From: Polytrichum commune
Taxonomy: Eukaryota; Streptophyta; Polytrichopsida; Polytrichales; Polytrichaceae
Assembly: GCA_950295325.1 (NCBI GenBank)
Contig: OX485805.1
Location: forward strand, 10,046,501-10,110,500
Length of the DNA: 64,000 nucleotides
Reading direction: 5' to 3'
The position numbers were made by a program, and so were the translations under genes. A model generated the notes under the pieces. That model searched no databases, was not told the origin of the DNA, and saw only the letters and a program-made list of their open reading frames with translations. Every line of letters begins with the position of its first letter. Within the stretch, counting starts at the first letter, position 1. Below are positions 11,458 through 23,789 of the stretch, in pieces.

Positions 11458-12257
11458 CTCCTTTAATGGGGGAGAGACGCTAGTAGCACACTTAGCTTCG
11501 AGGTTAATTACTCCACAACATGAACTTGTTCTTTGGCTTGAGGGAATAAAGTCCAAACTTTAGTGGTGCAAAGAGAAAAGTATGAGATGAGGTCCTAGTC
11601 TTGTACTTGTGCTTGGTTAATGGAAGAGGGGGAATAGACATGCCAAACTAGGTTGGGTAAGCCGAGTAATTGGGGCCATGGCTTGGAGGGGCCTTGGATA
11701 AAACCAAGAAACTTCTTAGTTGTGGGCTTGTCCGGGCGGGGACAAGGTGATGGCGCGTGCTCATAAAAGTGCTACCCACGAGCTAATGAGAGTTGGCGCA
11801 TGGGAGTCATGAACCCATGTCTCGAAAGAGCAAAGTGGGAACTGAGTCGGGCGGGACTTGGCATCACCCCCGTGCGATCGAGGCGTGGCTTAACAATGGA
11901 AAGCCATCTCGGAGTTGCAACCGAGACAACTTAGTGGAAGCGTTGAGGTCTCGCCTAGATGTGTCACGTTAGGCTAGTGGAGCCTAACGGGGGAGGCCCC
12001 AAAGGAGGGGCAACCCAAGTGAGTCCCAAAGTAGGTGGGTCTAGTATAGGTTAGGTCCTTGGATGAGAGATCCAAGGTCGCTAACGGACCACCTAGGAAC
12101 GACACCTTTGGGACCATGCCAAATTTGAAGATGCATTGTGGGGGTCGCGCCCTAAGGTAAACACAATGCCGCACCATAGAGGATGGCAACTTGAGAATTG
12201 GTGTGCCGACTACGAGTATAGTCGATGAGGGCATCGACTCCGTTTGGTGGGGGTGAG
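11458..12257 (+). other. RtA 3' non-coding region ending in the polypurine tract
   Basis: About 800 bp with no open frame shared between copies, yet strongly conserved in nucleotide sequence in all elements. It ends in TTGGTGGGGGTGAG at 12244-12257, purine-rich and immediately before the 3' LTR, the expected plus-strand primer. The strict conservation suggests recent common ancestry or cis functions. Confidence 0.75.
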
Positions 12258-13232
12258 TGTCGCGCACCTCTCCATGAGGAGTGGCCGAAACACCATGGGC
12301 ACAAGGGGGACCCCGGAGTGACACCCGGGACTTGTGGCGCCGTTGGTGAGAGGGCCCAAGTGATCCTAGTGTGGGTGAGGGCCCCGGGCGTTGGGAACGC
12401 CTCCCACCCACAAAGACTAGGAGGCATGAGGGTGAGGCCATGAGCTATGCGTAGCTCATGGCGTGGTGATTCTAGAATGCTCAAGATCACCTCAATCGGA
12501 GGTGTGAGCTAGGAGTTATGGCCATTTGAGTGGGGTGCTGTCCCGGGACAGCGCCCTGGTACAGCAGTGCCTGGGAGTGATTCCCGGGACTGCCAAGGTT
12601 CAAACAGGCATAACTTCCTCAAGACTTGCCCGAATGGGGCAAGCGAGGAGTCCATCGGCATCTACGTGAAGCGTAGATGAGGATGGAGTGGTTGGTTGTT
12701 ATTATCAGACATCATACAAGGAAGTTATGATGGTCTGAAGCTGCTGGGGGGGTTCTAGGCCCAGCAGCTAAGGGAAAATGTCCACTTGGCCCCAACTCTT
12801 GGTAGAGAGACAAGAGGTTGGTTGGCGGTGGGGTAGGGGCTCCGTGTAGAGTCCTAGAGGCTTATATGGGTGAGGTGGTGTGGCCTCACCCACCCGAGGC
12901 CGAACAGCACGGCCTCCATGGGCTTTGGCCCATTGTGAGGCCATAGTTGCCTAGTATGGTTCGGGTTGTTGTAGTGTTGCTCCGGCAACACGATGATCAA
13001 CATGGGATTGGACTTCCATGGATGGAAGTCCACATCTAGGAATGGGTTACCGATTAAGGGGTGAGTCCCGAAAGCAAAGTAGGAGGGTTGGTTCCCCTCC
13101 TTTGAATTATATGGTCCGGGGTAAGAGGAGCTAACCATTAGCATGGCGGTATGCGAAGGGTTAGCGACTCGTAACCTTTGCTAGAATTGAAAATTGGCAA
13201 GATTATTAAGGGACCTAGCAAGGGTTGCGACA
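12258..13232 (+). repeat. RtA 3' LTR
   Basis: Same length as the 5' LTR. Noticed differences are TTATTATCAG against TTATGATCAG and CAACACGATG against CAACGCGATG. Followed by GACGC, the target duplication. Confidence 0.95.
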
Positions 13233-13455
13233 GACGCGGTGTCGTAAACGGTCTCGTAGAAGAAGCTCCCCAAGTCTGACTCGCTGACGATGTCAATCGA
13301 GGGCTCCAAACGCTGGCGCCAAAATTGAAACAAAACAAAACCCAAGGGAAAGGGAAAGGGGGGAGATAGAGCGTGAAAATCAAGATACATATGAAGCATA
13401 TATTACACAAAGTGGGCGGGCACACACACACACACATACAAACACACGTACTGCC

Positions 13456-14271
13456 TCAAATGAGCTTGTTAAATTTCGCGTGTGAGAACAACTCTCTGTA
13501 CAAATGGTCTCGTGGATCCAAGTATCTCTCGCCTATGGGATTATTCCTAACAAAATTGTTTACGGGTAGTCCGCTACCCCAGAGCGCCTGGAGGTATTTA
13601 CTAAGGTCTAACAAAAATCGGTCCCGGACCTTCTCGACCGTCCACGTAGGGCAAACTATGAAGTTGGCCGTCGGGTTCAACATGTTCTTGGCGGCGTTGT
13701 CGTCCACCATGAGCGTGTTCTCGCGGGTGGGACGGACATCGTAGGGGACGCCTATCAAGGACGGTCGCTAGTCCCAAAAAATGGGCTTCAAGACCTTGAG
13801 ATATTGGGGGGAAGCGGGGTTATTTGGTTTTTTGACGACTTTGCCGTCCGGTGTGTACAATATTCTACAGGCTTCCTGTGCTAGGACCATGCAGGGGGGC
13901 TCGATGCCCTTGAAGATGAACTCCACGACGGCATTGGTGTTCTCGGCCTTCATGGAGCTCCACACGACCACCCGCCATCGTTGTTGGGCGATCTGCAGGA
14001 AGGTCCGAAGCCACGGGCGGAGGTGAATTAGCTTGCTCTTTATGAACGTGGGCGGCCCGTTGTAATTAGCGTCCTCGGGCTTGCAAAAGGGCACCGTGGG
14101 GGCCCTAGGGCAATGAACGCACTGCACGAGGACACCGTTCAGGTCTAACACCAGGAATTGTTTCTTCGGCAGCGGGGGTGGGGCGGGTAAAACCGGGGGG
14201 GGGGGCGCCATGCTGCCCTCTCCACTCCTTGGAGAAGAGCGTCGGGGAGCCGCTACGCTATGCTCTGAGCC
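13456..14271 (-). pseudogene. Exon D: FCP1/NIF-type HAD phosphatase domain with an in-frame TAG
   Basis: The exon opens after CAG at 14274-14272 and is in frame with an ATG at 14211-14209, so the ATG is probably internal. A Pro-rich run precedes FLVLDLNGVLVQ (Asp23, Asn25 counted from that ATG), HAD motif I with Asn in place of the second Asp. WRVVVWSSMKAENT (Ser85-Ser86) is motif II. A TAG at 13770-13768 follows PIFWD; the same frame then resumes with GVPYDVRP and TLMVDDNAAKNMLNP, the motif IV Asp-Asp. The frame ends in TGA at 13458-13456. FCP1 homology domains remove phosphate from Ser of RNA polymerase II or similar substrates; the Asn and the TAG argue that this copy is inactive. A (TG)n-containing intron of about 140 bp follows. 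Confidence 0.75.
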
Positions 14272-14785
14272 CTGCGGATACGAACGAGAGAAAACGGGGG
14301 CGACTTATGTCATGCTATGTCCAAACGAAGCATTAAGGAAACAAGTGTTCTCGGTGCAAACACAAAACCATTTGATTCATCTTGGAGGGGGTGCAACAAG
14401 GGACACAAGAGAGGCAAGAGCATACAAGATACATTCAACCACAATATACAAGTATATAGGAGTCAAAAATGGTGATTATATTATATACAATGCTCTATGT
14501 ACATCTTGATGGGGGGGAGCCGCGTTGAACGATGCGTTCAAACTAGCCTAGATCTACATCTAACAAAATTTGAGGAGACGCGCCGCCGTGATGAAGACTT
14601 CGTCGCAAGCCGGGGTAGGTGGACGAACGGATGGTCGCTCGGGGGTGACGAAGGGCGTGAGTGCCGGGGGGGAGGGTGACGGGCGCGTAAGTTCGTCCTA
14701 GCTAGGGGACACGACCAAGGCAAGAAGACAAAGACCCAGGGAGTTTGGGTCGACCGACCCAAACTGAGTGGGGTCAGTGCATTAC
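14272..14785 (-). other. Intron C/D containing one 22-bp palindrome
   Basis: Donor GAG/GTAATG at 14786/14785 and acceptor TATCCGCAG at 14280-14272. It joins exons C and D in phase 0. The palindrome with arms GTTTGGGTCG and CGACCCAAAC and centre AC lies at 14743-14764. Confidence 0.55.
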
Positions 14786-15068
14786 CTCGCCTTGGTCGTG
14801 CCTTGACGCCGTGGATGCCGGCATCGCGTGCGCTGCCCCACCTCTGTCACCGCCGCCTCCGACAACGACGTCAGCCGCAACCTGCTCCTGCAAAGGCTGA
14901 CTGTCAGGCCTTTGTCCCAACCCAACCTCCGCATGCGCATCATGCATTGGTTCATCGACTGGGTTAGGAGTAGAGGTATCATCAGGCCCTTGAGGGCCTT
15001 CAACATCTAGCATGGGCTTGTCAATGGGGGTCTGATCGGGGACGGGGTTTGGGTTGGCCGACCCAAAC
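14786..15068 (-). pseudogene. Exon C, distal piece (after RtE1 insertion)
   Basis: Continues the frame of 44330-43648 once RtE1 and one CAAAC are removed. The junction then reads GGG TTT GGG TCG GCC with no frame change. It encodes an Asp/Pro-rich, then Gly-rich low-complexity segment (DVEGPQGPDDTSTPNPVDEP, later VVVGGGGDRGG) and ends GAG/GTAATG at 14786. The start is the 22-bp palindrome at 15047-15068, whose last five bases form the target duplication. No domain recognised; likely disordered linker before the phosphatase domain. Confidence 0.65.
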
Positions 15069-16037
15069 TGTCGCAACCCTTGCTAGCCCCCCCTTGACAA
15101 TCTTGCCAATTTTCAATTCTAGCAAAGGTAACGAGTCGCTAACCCTTCACATTCCGCCATGCTAATGGTTAGCTCCTCTTACCCCGGACCATATAGTTCA
15201 TAGGAGGGGAACCAACCCTCCTACTTTGCTTTCGGGACTCACCCCTTAATCGGTAACCCATTCCTAGATGTGGACTTCCATCCATGGAAGTCCCATCTTA
15301 TGTTGATCATCGCGTTGCCGGAGCAACACTACAACAACCCGAGTCATACTAGGCAACTATGGCCTCACATTGGGCCAATGCCCATGGAGGCCATGCCGTT
15401 CGGCCTCGGGTGGGTGAGGCCACACCACCTCACCCATATAAGCCTCTAGGACTCTACGCGGGGCCCCTACCCCACCGTCAACCAACCTCTTGTCTCTCTA
15501 CCAAGAGTTGGGGCCAAGTGGACATTTTCCCTTAGCCGCTGGGCCTAGAAGCCCTCAGCAGGTTCAGACCATCATAACTTCCTTGTATGATGACTGATTC
15601 CAGCAACCAACCACTCCATCTTCATCTACGCTTCACGTAGATGCCGATGGACTCCTCACTTGCCCCATTCGGGCAAGTGGTGAGGACGTTATGCCTGTTT
15701 GAACCTTGGCAGTCCCGGGAATCACTCCCAGGCACTGCTGTACCAGGGCGCTGTCCCGGGACAGCGCCCCACTCAAATGGCCATAACTCCTAGCTCACAC
15801 CTCGGATTGAGGTGTTCTTGAGCATTCTAGAATCACCACGCCATGAGCTACTCATGGCCTTACCCTTGTGCCTCCTAGTCTTCGTGGATGGGAGGCGTTC
15901 CCAACGCCCGGGGACCTCACCCACACTAGGATCACTTGGGCCCTCTCACCAACGGCGCCACAAGTCCCGGGTGTCACTCCGGGGTCCCCCTTGTGCCCAT
16001 GGTGTTTCGGCCACTCCTCATGGAGAGGTGCGCGACA
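15069..16037 (-). repeat. RtE1 3' LTR
   Basis: TGTCGCAACCC to GCGCGACA as read on the + strand. It starts directly at the end of a host palindrome. Confidence 0.95.
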
Positions 16038-18475
16038 CTCACCCCCACCAAACGGAGTCGATGCCCTCATCGACTATACTCGTAGTCGGCACACCAATTC
16101 TCAAGTTGCCATCCTCTATGGTGCGGCATTGTGTTTACCTTAGGGCGCGACCCCCAAAATGCATCTTCAAATTTGGCATAGTCCCAAAGGTGTCGTTCCT
16201 AGGTGGTCCGTTAGCGACCTTGGATCTCTCATCCAAGGACCTAACCTACACTAGACCCACCTACTTTGGGACTCACTTGGGTTGCCCCTCCTTTGGGGCC
16301 TCCCCCGTTAGGCTCCACTAGCCTAACGTGACACATCTAGGCGAGACCTCAACGCTTCCACTAAGTTGTCTCGGTTGCAACTCCGAGATGGCTTTCCATT
16401 GTTAAGCCACGCCTCGATCGCACGGGGGTGATGCCAAGTCCCGCCCGACTCGGTTCCCACTTTGCTCTTTCGAGACATGGGTTCATGACTCCCATGCGCC
16501 AACTCTCGTTAGCTCGCGGGTAGCACTTTTATGAGCACGCGCCATCACCTTGCCCCCGCCCGGACAAGCCCACAACTAAGAAGTTTCTTGGTTTTATCCA
16601 AGGCCCCTCCAAGCCATGGCCCCCAATTACTCGGCTTACCCAACCTAGTTTGGCATATCTATTCCCCCTCTTCCATTAACCAAGCACAAGTACAAGACTA
16701 GGACCTCATCTCTTACTTTTCTCTTTGCACCACTAAAGTTTGGACTTTATTCCCTCAAGCCAAAGAACAAGTTCATGTTGTGGAGTAATTAACCTCGAAG
16801 CTAAGTGTGCAACTAACGTCTCTCCCCCACTAAAGGAGATTGATGTCCTCATCAATGCCTACGCTTCATTTTATTGGAATCCTTAGCCTTAGTTTCTTCA
16901 AAGTGCTTCACCAATTCATTGGTGTTCACCATGTCTCTTGCCGCCACCCAAGCGGTTTCTTTCTCATGGTATCCTCACCATTTCACCAAGTACTCGTTTG
17001 TACATTTTCTTTCATTTTCACTTGGGCTTCCTACACTTGAGGATGCCCTCCTACCTCATGTTCCAAATGACCTCCACAAGGTCGGGACGTGGCCTAATCA
17101 CTTGCTTGTGTTCGGGCCACAAGGTGTCGTCCTAAAATGACTTTCGTAATGAGACATGAAATGTCGGATGCACTTTGATCTCCGGCAGTAATTCCAATCT
17201 ATACATGTCCTTGAACACTTGTTACATAATGGAAAACAAAGCTCCAATTTTGGACATGAACTTTGGAGTGAGGCCTTCCGGCTAAGTGAAGTTGTTCACA
17301 TTCAACAACGCCTTTTGGCCCACCTCATTCTCCACTTCGCGTCTTCCGGCATTGACTTGCACTCCGTAGCACCTTCGGGCTTTCTCCACCAACAACTTGG
17401 TCATCTCCAAGACTTGTTCACCATCCTTGGCCAAGTCCTCACCATCTTGGTTGAACTCTAGTGTTGAATGTGCCCCCTCGAGAGCTAGGTTAATAGGTTG
17501 GAGCGCATCCACTCCATAAGCCACCACCAAAGACCACCCCTTGGTAGCCAAGTGCGTGGCTACATTGCAATTACACTCTGCTCGACCCACATAGTCCGCC
17601 CAATCTCCTTGGTCCGCCCCCACCAAGTTCCTCAAGTATTGCTTCAAGACTCCATTCACATGCTCCGCTTTCCCATTCATTTGGGAATGCAAGGCCGTGC
17701 TAAACCTTAGTTTCATTCCGACCTCCTTAGAGAAATGCATTGAAAATGCACTTGTGAACTTTGGATCTTGATCCCACACAATCACTCTTGGCAACCCGTG
17801 GTGCCTCAACCATCCTTTGAGAAAAGGCTATGCGGTCTCCAACGCGGTGGCGGTTCCCACAATCGGCACCATGTGTGCCAACTTGGCAAACCGCTCTACC
17901 ATCAACAAGATGGCATCATACCCATGTGACTCCGGCAAACTTGTGATCAAGTCCATGCACATACTATGCCATGGCGCCGACGGGATAGGCAACGGTTGCA
18001 AGAAACCGCCTTGCTTTTGGTAAGAGGCTCGGTTCACTTCGCACTTTATTCACGCCTTCACAAAGTGGGTTATATCCTCCTTTATGCACCGCCAATGGTA
18101 CCTCCAAGACACCATTCTATGGCGGTTTTTTCTCTCTCCTCTATGGCCGGCAATAGGACTATCACATTTTTCCTTCAAAACCGATAGCCTCAACTTGCCT
18201 TGAGGGACATACACCTGACTTTGCTTACACTTGAACAATCCGTCCACCAACTTAACCTCTTTGAGCACCTTGCTCTTGCGAAGCTCACCTAAAAGCTTTT
18301 GTGCCTCGGGGTAGTTAATTTACCCCTCCCGTATCTTGCATCACAAGTTTCCTTCGCCGGCACACATTAGCCACAAGGTTTGGATGGTTCTCATTGCTTG
18401 GAACTCATCCGGTCTACTTAGCGCATCCGGCACCACATTTCCATGGTCCGGTTTGTGGACCAAATCCACCTTCAT
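16038..18475 (-). pseudogene. RtE1 3' tail, chromodomain, integrase and part of RNase H
   Basis: On the minus strand: tail 16038-16850 with the purine tract at 16038-16051; chromodomain remnant about 16860-17140; integrase about 17280-18270, with the best single frame 17282-17809 (175 codons) holding VWDQDPKF and GKAEHVNG, so the second Asp and the Glu are intact. The family TAG lies at 17830-17828. RNase H C-terminus (DALSRPDEF) lies near 18390-18420 and breaks at TTCAT where RtE2 inserted; it resumes at 39986. Confidence 0.85.
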
Positions 18476-19448
18476 TGTCGCAACCCTTGCTAGGTCCCTT
18501 AATAATCTTGCCAATTTTCAATTCTAGCAAAGGTTACGAGTCGCTAACCCTTCGCATTCCGCCATGCTAATGGTTAGCTCCTCTTACCCCGGACCAATAG
18601 TTCATAGGAGGGAACCAACCCTCCTACTTTGCTTTCGGGACTCACCCCTTAATCGGTAACCCATTTCCCCAATGTGGACTTCCATCCATGGAAGTCCAAT
18701 CCTATGTTGATCATCGCGTTGCCGGAGCAACACTACAACAACCCGAACCATACTAGGCAACTATGGCCTCACAATAGGCCAAAGCCCATGGAGGCCTTGC
18801 CGTTCGGCCTCGGGTGGGTGAGGCCACACCACCTCACCCATATAAGCCTCTAGGACTTCACGCGGGGCCCCTACCCCACCGTCAACCAACCTCTTGTCTC
18901 TCTACCAAGAGTTGGGGCCAAGTGGACATTTTCCTTTAGCTGCTGGGCCTAGAACCCACTAGCAGCTTAAGACCATCATAACTTCCTTGTATGATGTCTG
19001 ATCATAACAACCAACCACTCCATCTTCATCTACGCTTCACGTGGATGCCGATGGACTCCTCACTTGCCCCATTCGGACAAGTATTGAGGACGTTATGCCT
19101 GTTTGAACCTTGGCAGTCTCGGGAATCACTCCCAGGCACTGCTGTACCAGGGCGCTGTCCCGGGACAGCGCCCCACTCAAATGGCCATAACTCCTAGCTC
19201 ACACCTCCGATTGAGGTGTTCTTGAGCTTTCTAGAATCACCACGCCATGAGCTACGCATAGCTCATGGCCTTACCCTTGTGCCTCCCAGTCTTCGTGGGT
19301 GGGAGGCGTTCCCAACGCCCGGGGCCCTCACCCACACTAGGATCACTTGGGCCCTCTCACCAACGGCGCCACAAGTCCCGGGTGTCACTCCTGGGTCCCC
19401 CTTGTGCCCATGGTGTTTCGGGCACTCCTCATGGAGAGGTGCGCGACA
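18476..19448 (-). repeat. RtE2 3' LTR
   Basis: Complete, 973 bp, with an intact CATGAGCTA/TAGCTCATG hairpin at 19246-19267. Confidence 0.95.
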
Positions 19449-22400
19449 CTCACCCCCACCAAACGGAGTCGATGCCCTCATCGACTATACTCGTAGTCGG
19501 CACACCAATTCTCAAGTTGCCATCCTCTATGGTGCGGCATTGTGTTTACCTTAGGGCGCGACCCCCACAATGCATCTTCAAATTTGGCATAGTCCCAAAG
19601 GTGTCGTTCCTAGGTGGTCCGTTAGCGACCTTGGATCTCTCATCCAAGGACCTAACCTATACTAGACCCACCTACTTTAGGACTCACTTCGGTTGCCCCT
19701 CCTTTGGGGCCCCCCCCGTTAGGCTCCTCTAGCTTAACATGACACATCTAGGCGAGACCTCAACGCTTCCACTAAGTTGTCTCGGTTGCAACTCCGAGAT
19801 GACTTTCCATTGTTAAGCCACGCCTCGATCGCACGGGGGTGATGCCAAGTCCCGCCCGACTCGGTTCCCACTTTGCTCTTTCGAGACATGGGTTCATGAC
19901 TCCCATGCGCCAACTTTCGTTAGCTCGCGGGTAGCACTTTTATGAGCACGCGCCATCACCTTGTCCCCGCGCGGACAAGCCCACAACTAAGAAGTTTCTT
20001 GGTTTTATCCAAGGCCCCTCCAAGCCATGGCCCCCAATTACTCGGCTTACCCAACCTAGTTTGGCATGTCTATTCCCCCTCTTCCATTAACCAAGCACAA
20101 GTACAAGACTAGGACCTCATCTCATACTTTTCTCTTTGCACCACTAAAGTTTGGACTTTATTCCCTCAAGCCAAAGAACAAGTTAATGTTGTGGAGCAAT
20201 TAACCTCGAAGCTAAGTGTGCTACTAGCGTCTCTCCCCCACTAAAGGAGATTGATGTCCTCATCAATGCCTACGCTTCATTTTATTGGAATCCTTAGCCT
20301 TAGTTTCTCCAAAGTGCTTCACCAATTCATTGGTGTTCACCATGTCTCTTGCCGCCACCCAAGCGGTTTCTTTCTCATGGTATCCTCACCATTTCACCAA
20401 GTACTCCTTTGTACTTTTTCTTTCATTTTCACTTGGGCTTCCTACACTTGAGGATGCCCTCTTACCTCATGTTCCAAATGACGTCCACAAGGTGGGGAGG
20501 TGGCCTAATCACTTGCTTGTGTTCAGGCCACAAGGTGTCGTCCTAAAATGACTTTCGTAATGAGACATGAAATGTCGGATGCACTTTGATCTCCGGCGGT
20601 AATTCCAACTTATATATGTCCTTGACCACTTGTTCCACAATAGGAAACGGAGCTCCAATTTTGGACATAAACTTTGGAGTGAGGCCTTCCGGCTAAGTGA
20701 AGTTGTTCACATTCAACAACGCCTTTTGGCCCACCTCATTCTCCACTTCGCGTCTTCCGGCATTGACTTGCACTCCGTAGCACCTTCGGGTTTTCTCCAC
20801 CAACAACTTGGTCATCTCCAAGACTTGTTTACATTCTTGGCCAAGTCCTCACCATCTTGGTTGAACTCTAGTGTTGAATGTGCCCCCTCGAGAGCTAGGT
20901 TAATAGGTTGGAGCGCATCCACTCCATAAGCCACCACCAAAGACCACCCCTTGGTAGCCAAGTGCGTGGCTACATTGCAATTACACTCCGCTCGACCCAC
21001 ATAGTCCGCCCAATCTCCTTGGTCCGCCCCCACCAAGTTCCTCAAGTATTGCTTCAAGACTCCATTCACACGTTCCGATTTCCCATTCATTTGGGAATGC
21101 AAGGTCGTGCTAAACCTTAGTTTCATTCCGACCTCCTTAGAGAAATGCATTGAAAATGCACTTGTGAACTTTGGATCTTGATCCCACACAATCACTCTTG
21201 GCAACCCGTGGTGCCTCAACCATCCTTTGAGAAAAGGCTATGCGGTCTCCAACGCGGTGGCGGTTCCCACAATCGGCACCATGTGTGCCAACTTGGCAAA
21301 CCGCTCTACCATCAACAAGATGGCATCATACCCATGTGACTCCGGGAAACTTGTGATCAAGTCCATGCACATACCATGCCATGGCGCCAACGGGATAGGC
21401 AACGGTTGCAAGAAGCCGCCTTGCTTTTGGTAAGAGGCTCGGTTCACTTGGCACTTTGATTCAAGCCTTCACAAAGTGGCCTATATCTTCCTTTATGCAC
21501 CGCCAATGGTACCTCTTTGACACCATTCTATGGCGGCTTTTTCTTTCTCCTCTATGGCCGGCAATAGGACTATCATATTCCTCCTTCAAAACCGATAGCC
21601 TCAACTTGCCTTGTGGCACATATACCCGACTTTGTTTGCACTTGAACAATCCGTCCACCAACTTAACCTCTTTGAGCACCTTGCTCTTGCGAAGCTCACC
21701 TAAAAGCTTTTGTGCTTTGGGGTAGTTAATTTACCCCTCCCGTATCTTGCATCACAAGTTTCCTTTGCCGGCACACATTAGCCACAAGGTTTGGATGCTT
21801 CTCATTGCTTGGAACTCTTCCGGTCTACTTCGCGCATCCGGCACCACATTTCCACGGTCCGGTTTGTGGATTAAATCCACCTTCATAAGCGCCAAACTAT
21901 CATGCCTCCGCAATGACTTGGCGTTCACTTATGCTTGTATGTCAAAATACTTTTAGGACACATTGTCCATGTAGACCTTTGCTTTGTGCGACCCCATATA
22001 ATGTCGCCACATCTTCAAGCAATGCACTACGGCAAAGAAGTTCTTTGTCATGAGTTGGTTGTCTTCTTTGACAACCATCGAGCTTCATGCTCCCATATGC
22101 AATGGCCATCCATCTTACACAAAATCCACCATTGGCAAAGTCATTCACCCCCGTATGCACCTCAAAAGGTTTGTCAAGCTCCGCGAACTTGAGCACGGGC
22201 GGCGAAGAGAACTTGCTCTTAAGCTTCCCCAAAGACTTGGTGACAAGGCTCATCCCATTCTTGGGATAGCCATTTCTTTCACGAGTCACACAAGGTCGGA
22301 CAACCATCGAGCTTCATGCTCCCATATACAATGGTCATCCATCGTGCATCAACATCCACCAATGGTAAAGTCACTCGCCCCCGTATGCACCTCAAAAGGT

Positions 22401-23664
22401 TTGTCAAACTCCAAAAACTTGAGCACGGGTGGCGAATAGAACTTCGTCTTAAGCTCCTCAAAGACTTGGTGGCAAGGCTCATCCCACTCTTGGGATAGCC
22501 ATTTCTTGCACAAGTTGGACAAGGTTGAACAACCATCAAGCTTCATGCTCTTATATGCAATGGCCATGCATTTTGCCTTAACATCCGCCAATGGTAAAGT
22601 CACCCGCCCCCGTATGCACCTCAAAGGTTTGCCAACTCCACGAACTTGAGCACGGGCGGCGACGAGAACTTGGTCTTAAGCTTCCCGAAGGCTTTGTGGC
22701 AAGGCTCATCCCACTCTTGGGATAACCATTTCTTGCACACGCCGGACAAGGTTCAACAACCATGGAGGTTAATGCTCCCATAAGCAATGGTCATCCATCT
22801 TGGATCAACATCCGCCAATGGTAAAGTCCTTCGCCTCCATGTGCACCTCAAAATGCTTACGAAAATCCGGAAACTTAACCACATCTTGTGAAGAGAACTT
22901 ACTCTTGAGCTCCCCAAAGGCTTGGTGACAAGGCTCATCCCACTCTTGGGATAGCCATTTTCCTCAATAAGTTGATTAAGGTCCTAGCAACCTTCAAAAA
23001 CTCTTGAATGAAGTGGTGGTAGTAGTTGGCTAGGCCAACAAATGACCTAAGCATTTTTTTGAATGAAGGGCCAATTCTCCTTTTGGATTGCTTTGACATT
23101 CTTCATGTTCATCCACCAACGTCCTTTGTCACCACATACCTCAAGAACTCAATCTCTCGTTGAGCAAAGTTATTTTTCACTCCTTGGCGGTAATTTTTTT
23201 GGGCAACACATTGGTGAATACATCCTTGTATCTCACCAACATCCCACCAATGTGATTTGGGGGAGGCCCATCTTTCCTCGCCTCCCCATACGTTCTTTGG
23301 AGTTGCTCCAATTGAACCACGACAATTATGTTTATATTTTGCATTTGGTCCATTAAGACCAAATTCAACTTGGGTCCTCCTACCATAGGAGTCCTTGTCA
23401 ATTTGAACTTCAATTCTTTGCTATTATGACACATCATAATGCATTGCAAACACCCGGCTTGCACCTCACATCTATCATGTGAGTTTCAAAGAAGGCGGCC
23501 TTCACAATGACATGTATTTCATCTATTTCACTTGGTGTGAAATTTTGACAAAAATCCAATGTCCCACATTGAAAGGTTACATGCATCGCGGCCTCCTTTG
23601 TCTCATGCGGTTCGCCCTTTCCAAACCGCACCTTGGTGGGCTTGCCCACTCTATCAATTGGCAA
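19449..23664 (-). pseudogene. RtE2 3' tail and pol remnant (chromodomain, integrase, RNase H, RT remnant, linker)
   Basis: Tail 19449-20260, chromodomain 20270-20560, integrase about 20690-21725 with open frame 20812-21219 (VWDQDPKF, GKSERVNG) and the shared TAG at 21240-21238. RNase H 21750-22090. Four copies of the roughly 235-bp RT-RNase H unit begin near 22260, 22500, 22735 and 22960, read leftwards. The RT-core deletion joint is at about 23176, where TTATTTTTCACTCCTTGGCGG passes directly from linker to the RT C-terminal side. Linker 23177-23664 with TRTPMVGGPKLNLVLMDQ. Many stops. Confidence 0.85.
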
Positions 23665-23789
23665 GCCCCAACTCCCTTGTGAGCTTTGGGCTCATGAAAG
23701 AGTCCATTGCCTCTTTGTCAACTCATGAGACATATCTCCCATTCATTTGAGCCTCAAGGTACAAAAGACTTGGCCTCGGCTTAAGGGTA

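Larger units (their letters stand above)
5209..13232 (+). mobile_element. RtA: full-length LTR retrotransposon, target duplication GACGC, carrying a nested solo LTR
   Basis: LTRs at 5209-6183 and 12258-13232 (975 bp each) differ at only two sites that I noticed. GACGC flanks both ends (5204-5208 and 13233-13237). Net length without the nested solo LTR is about 7.04 kb. Internal order is PBS, gag debris, 56-bp array, protease-RT linker, RT remnant, RT-RNase H repeats, RNase H, integrase, chromodomain, a non-coding tail and a purine-rich tract. The chromodomain after integrase identifies a chromovirus of Ty3/gypsy type. The insertion cut host exon E. Confidence 0.95.
3952..13312 (-). pseudogene. 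Exon E, split in three by a solo LTR and by element RtA
   Basis: Host pieces are 13312-13233, 5208-5073 and 4099-3952. The acceptor is GGCGCCAG at 13320-13313; the donor is AAG/GTGAAC with the last exon base at 3952. After deleting RtA with one GACGC and the solo LTR with one GGGAC, the exon is 354 nt, open throughout and phase 0 at both ends. It encodes a hydrophilic segment rich in Ser, Pro and Asp (for example FFYETVYDTAS, then SPSRSGGSITPQRQL). No domain is recognised; it looks like a disordered linker. The frame is kept only when exactly one copy of each duplication is removed, which supports both the exon and the insertions. Confidence 0.65.

Noticed and set aside
13425-13446. A (CA)n microsatellite as a notable feature
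   Set aside because: Short and lies in the intron after exon D; ordinary.
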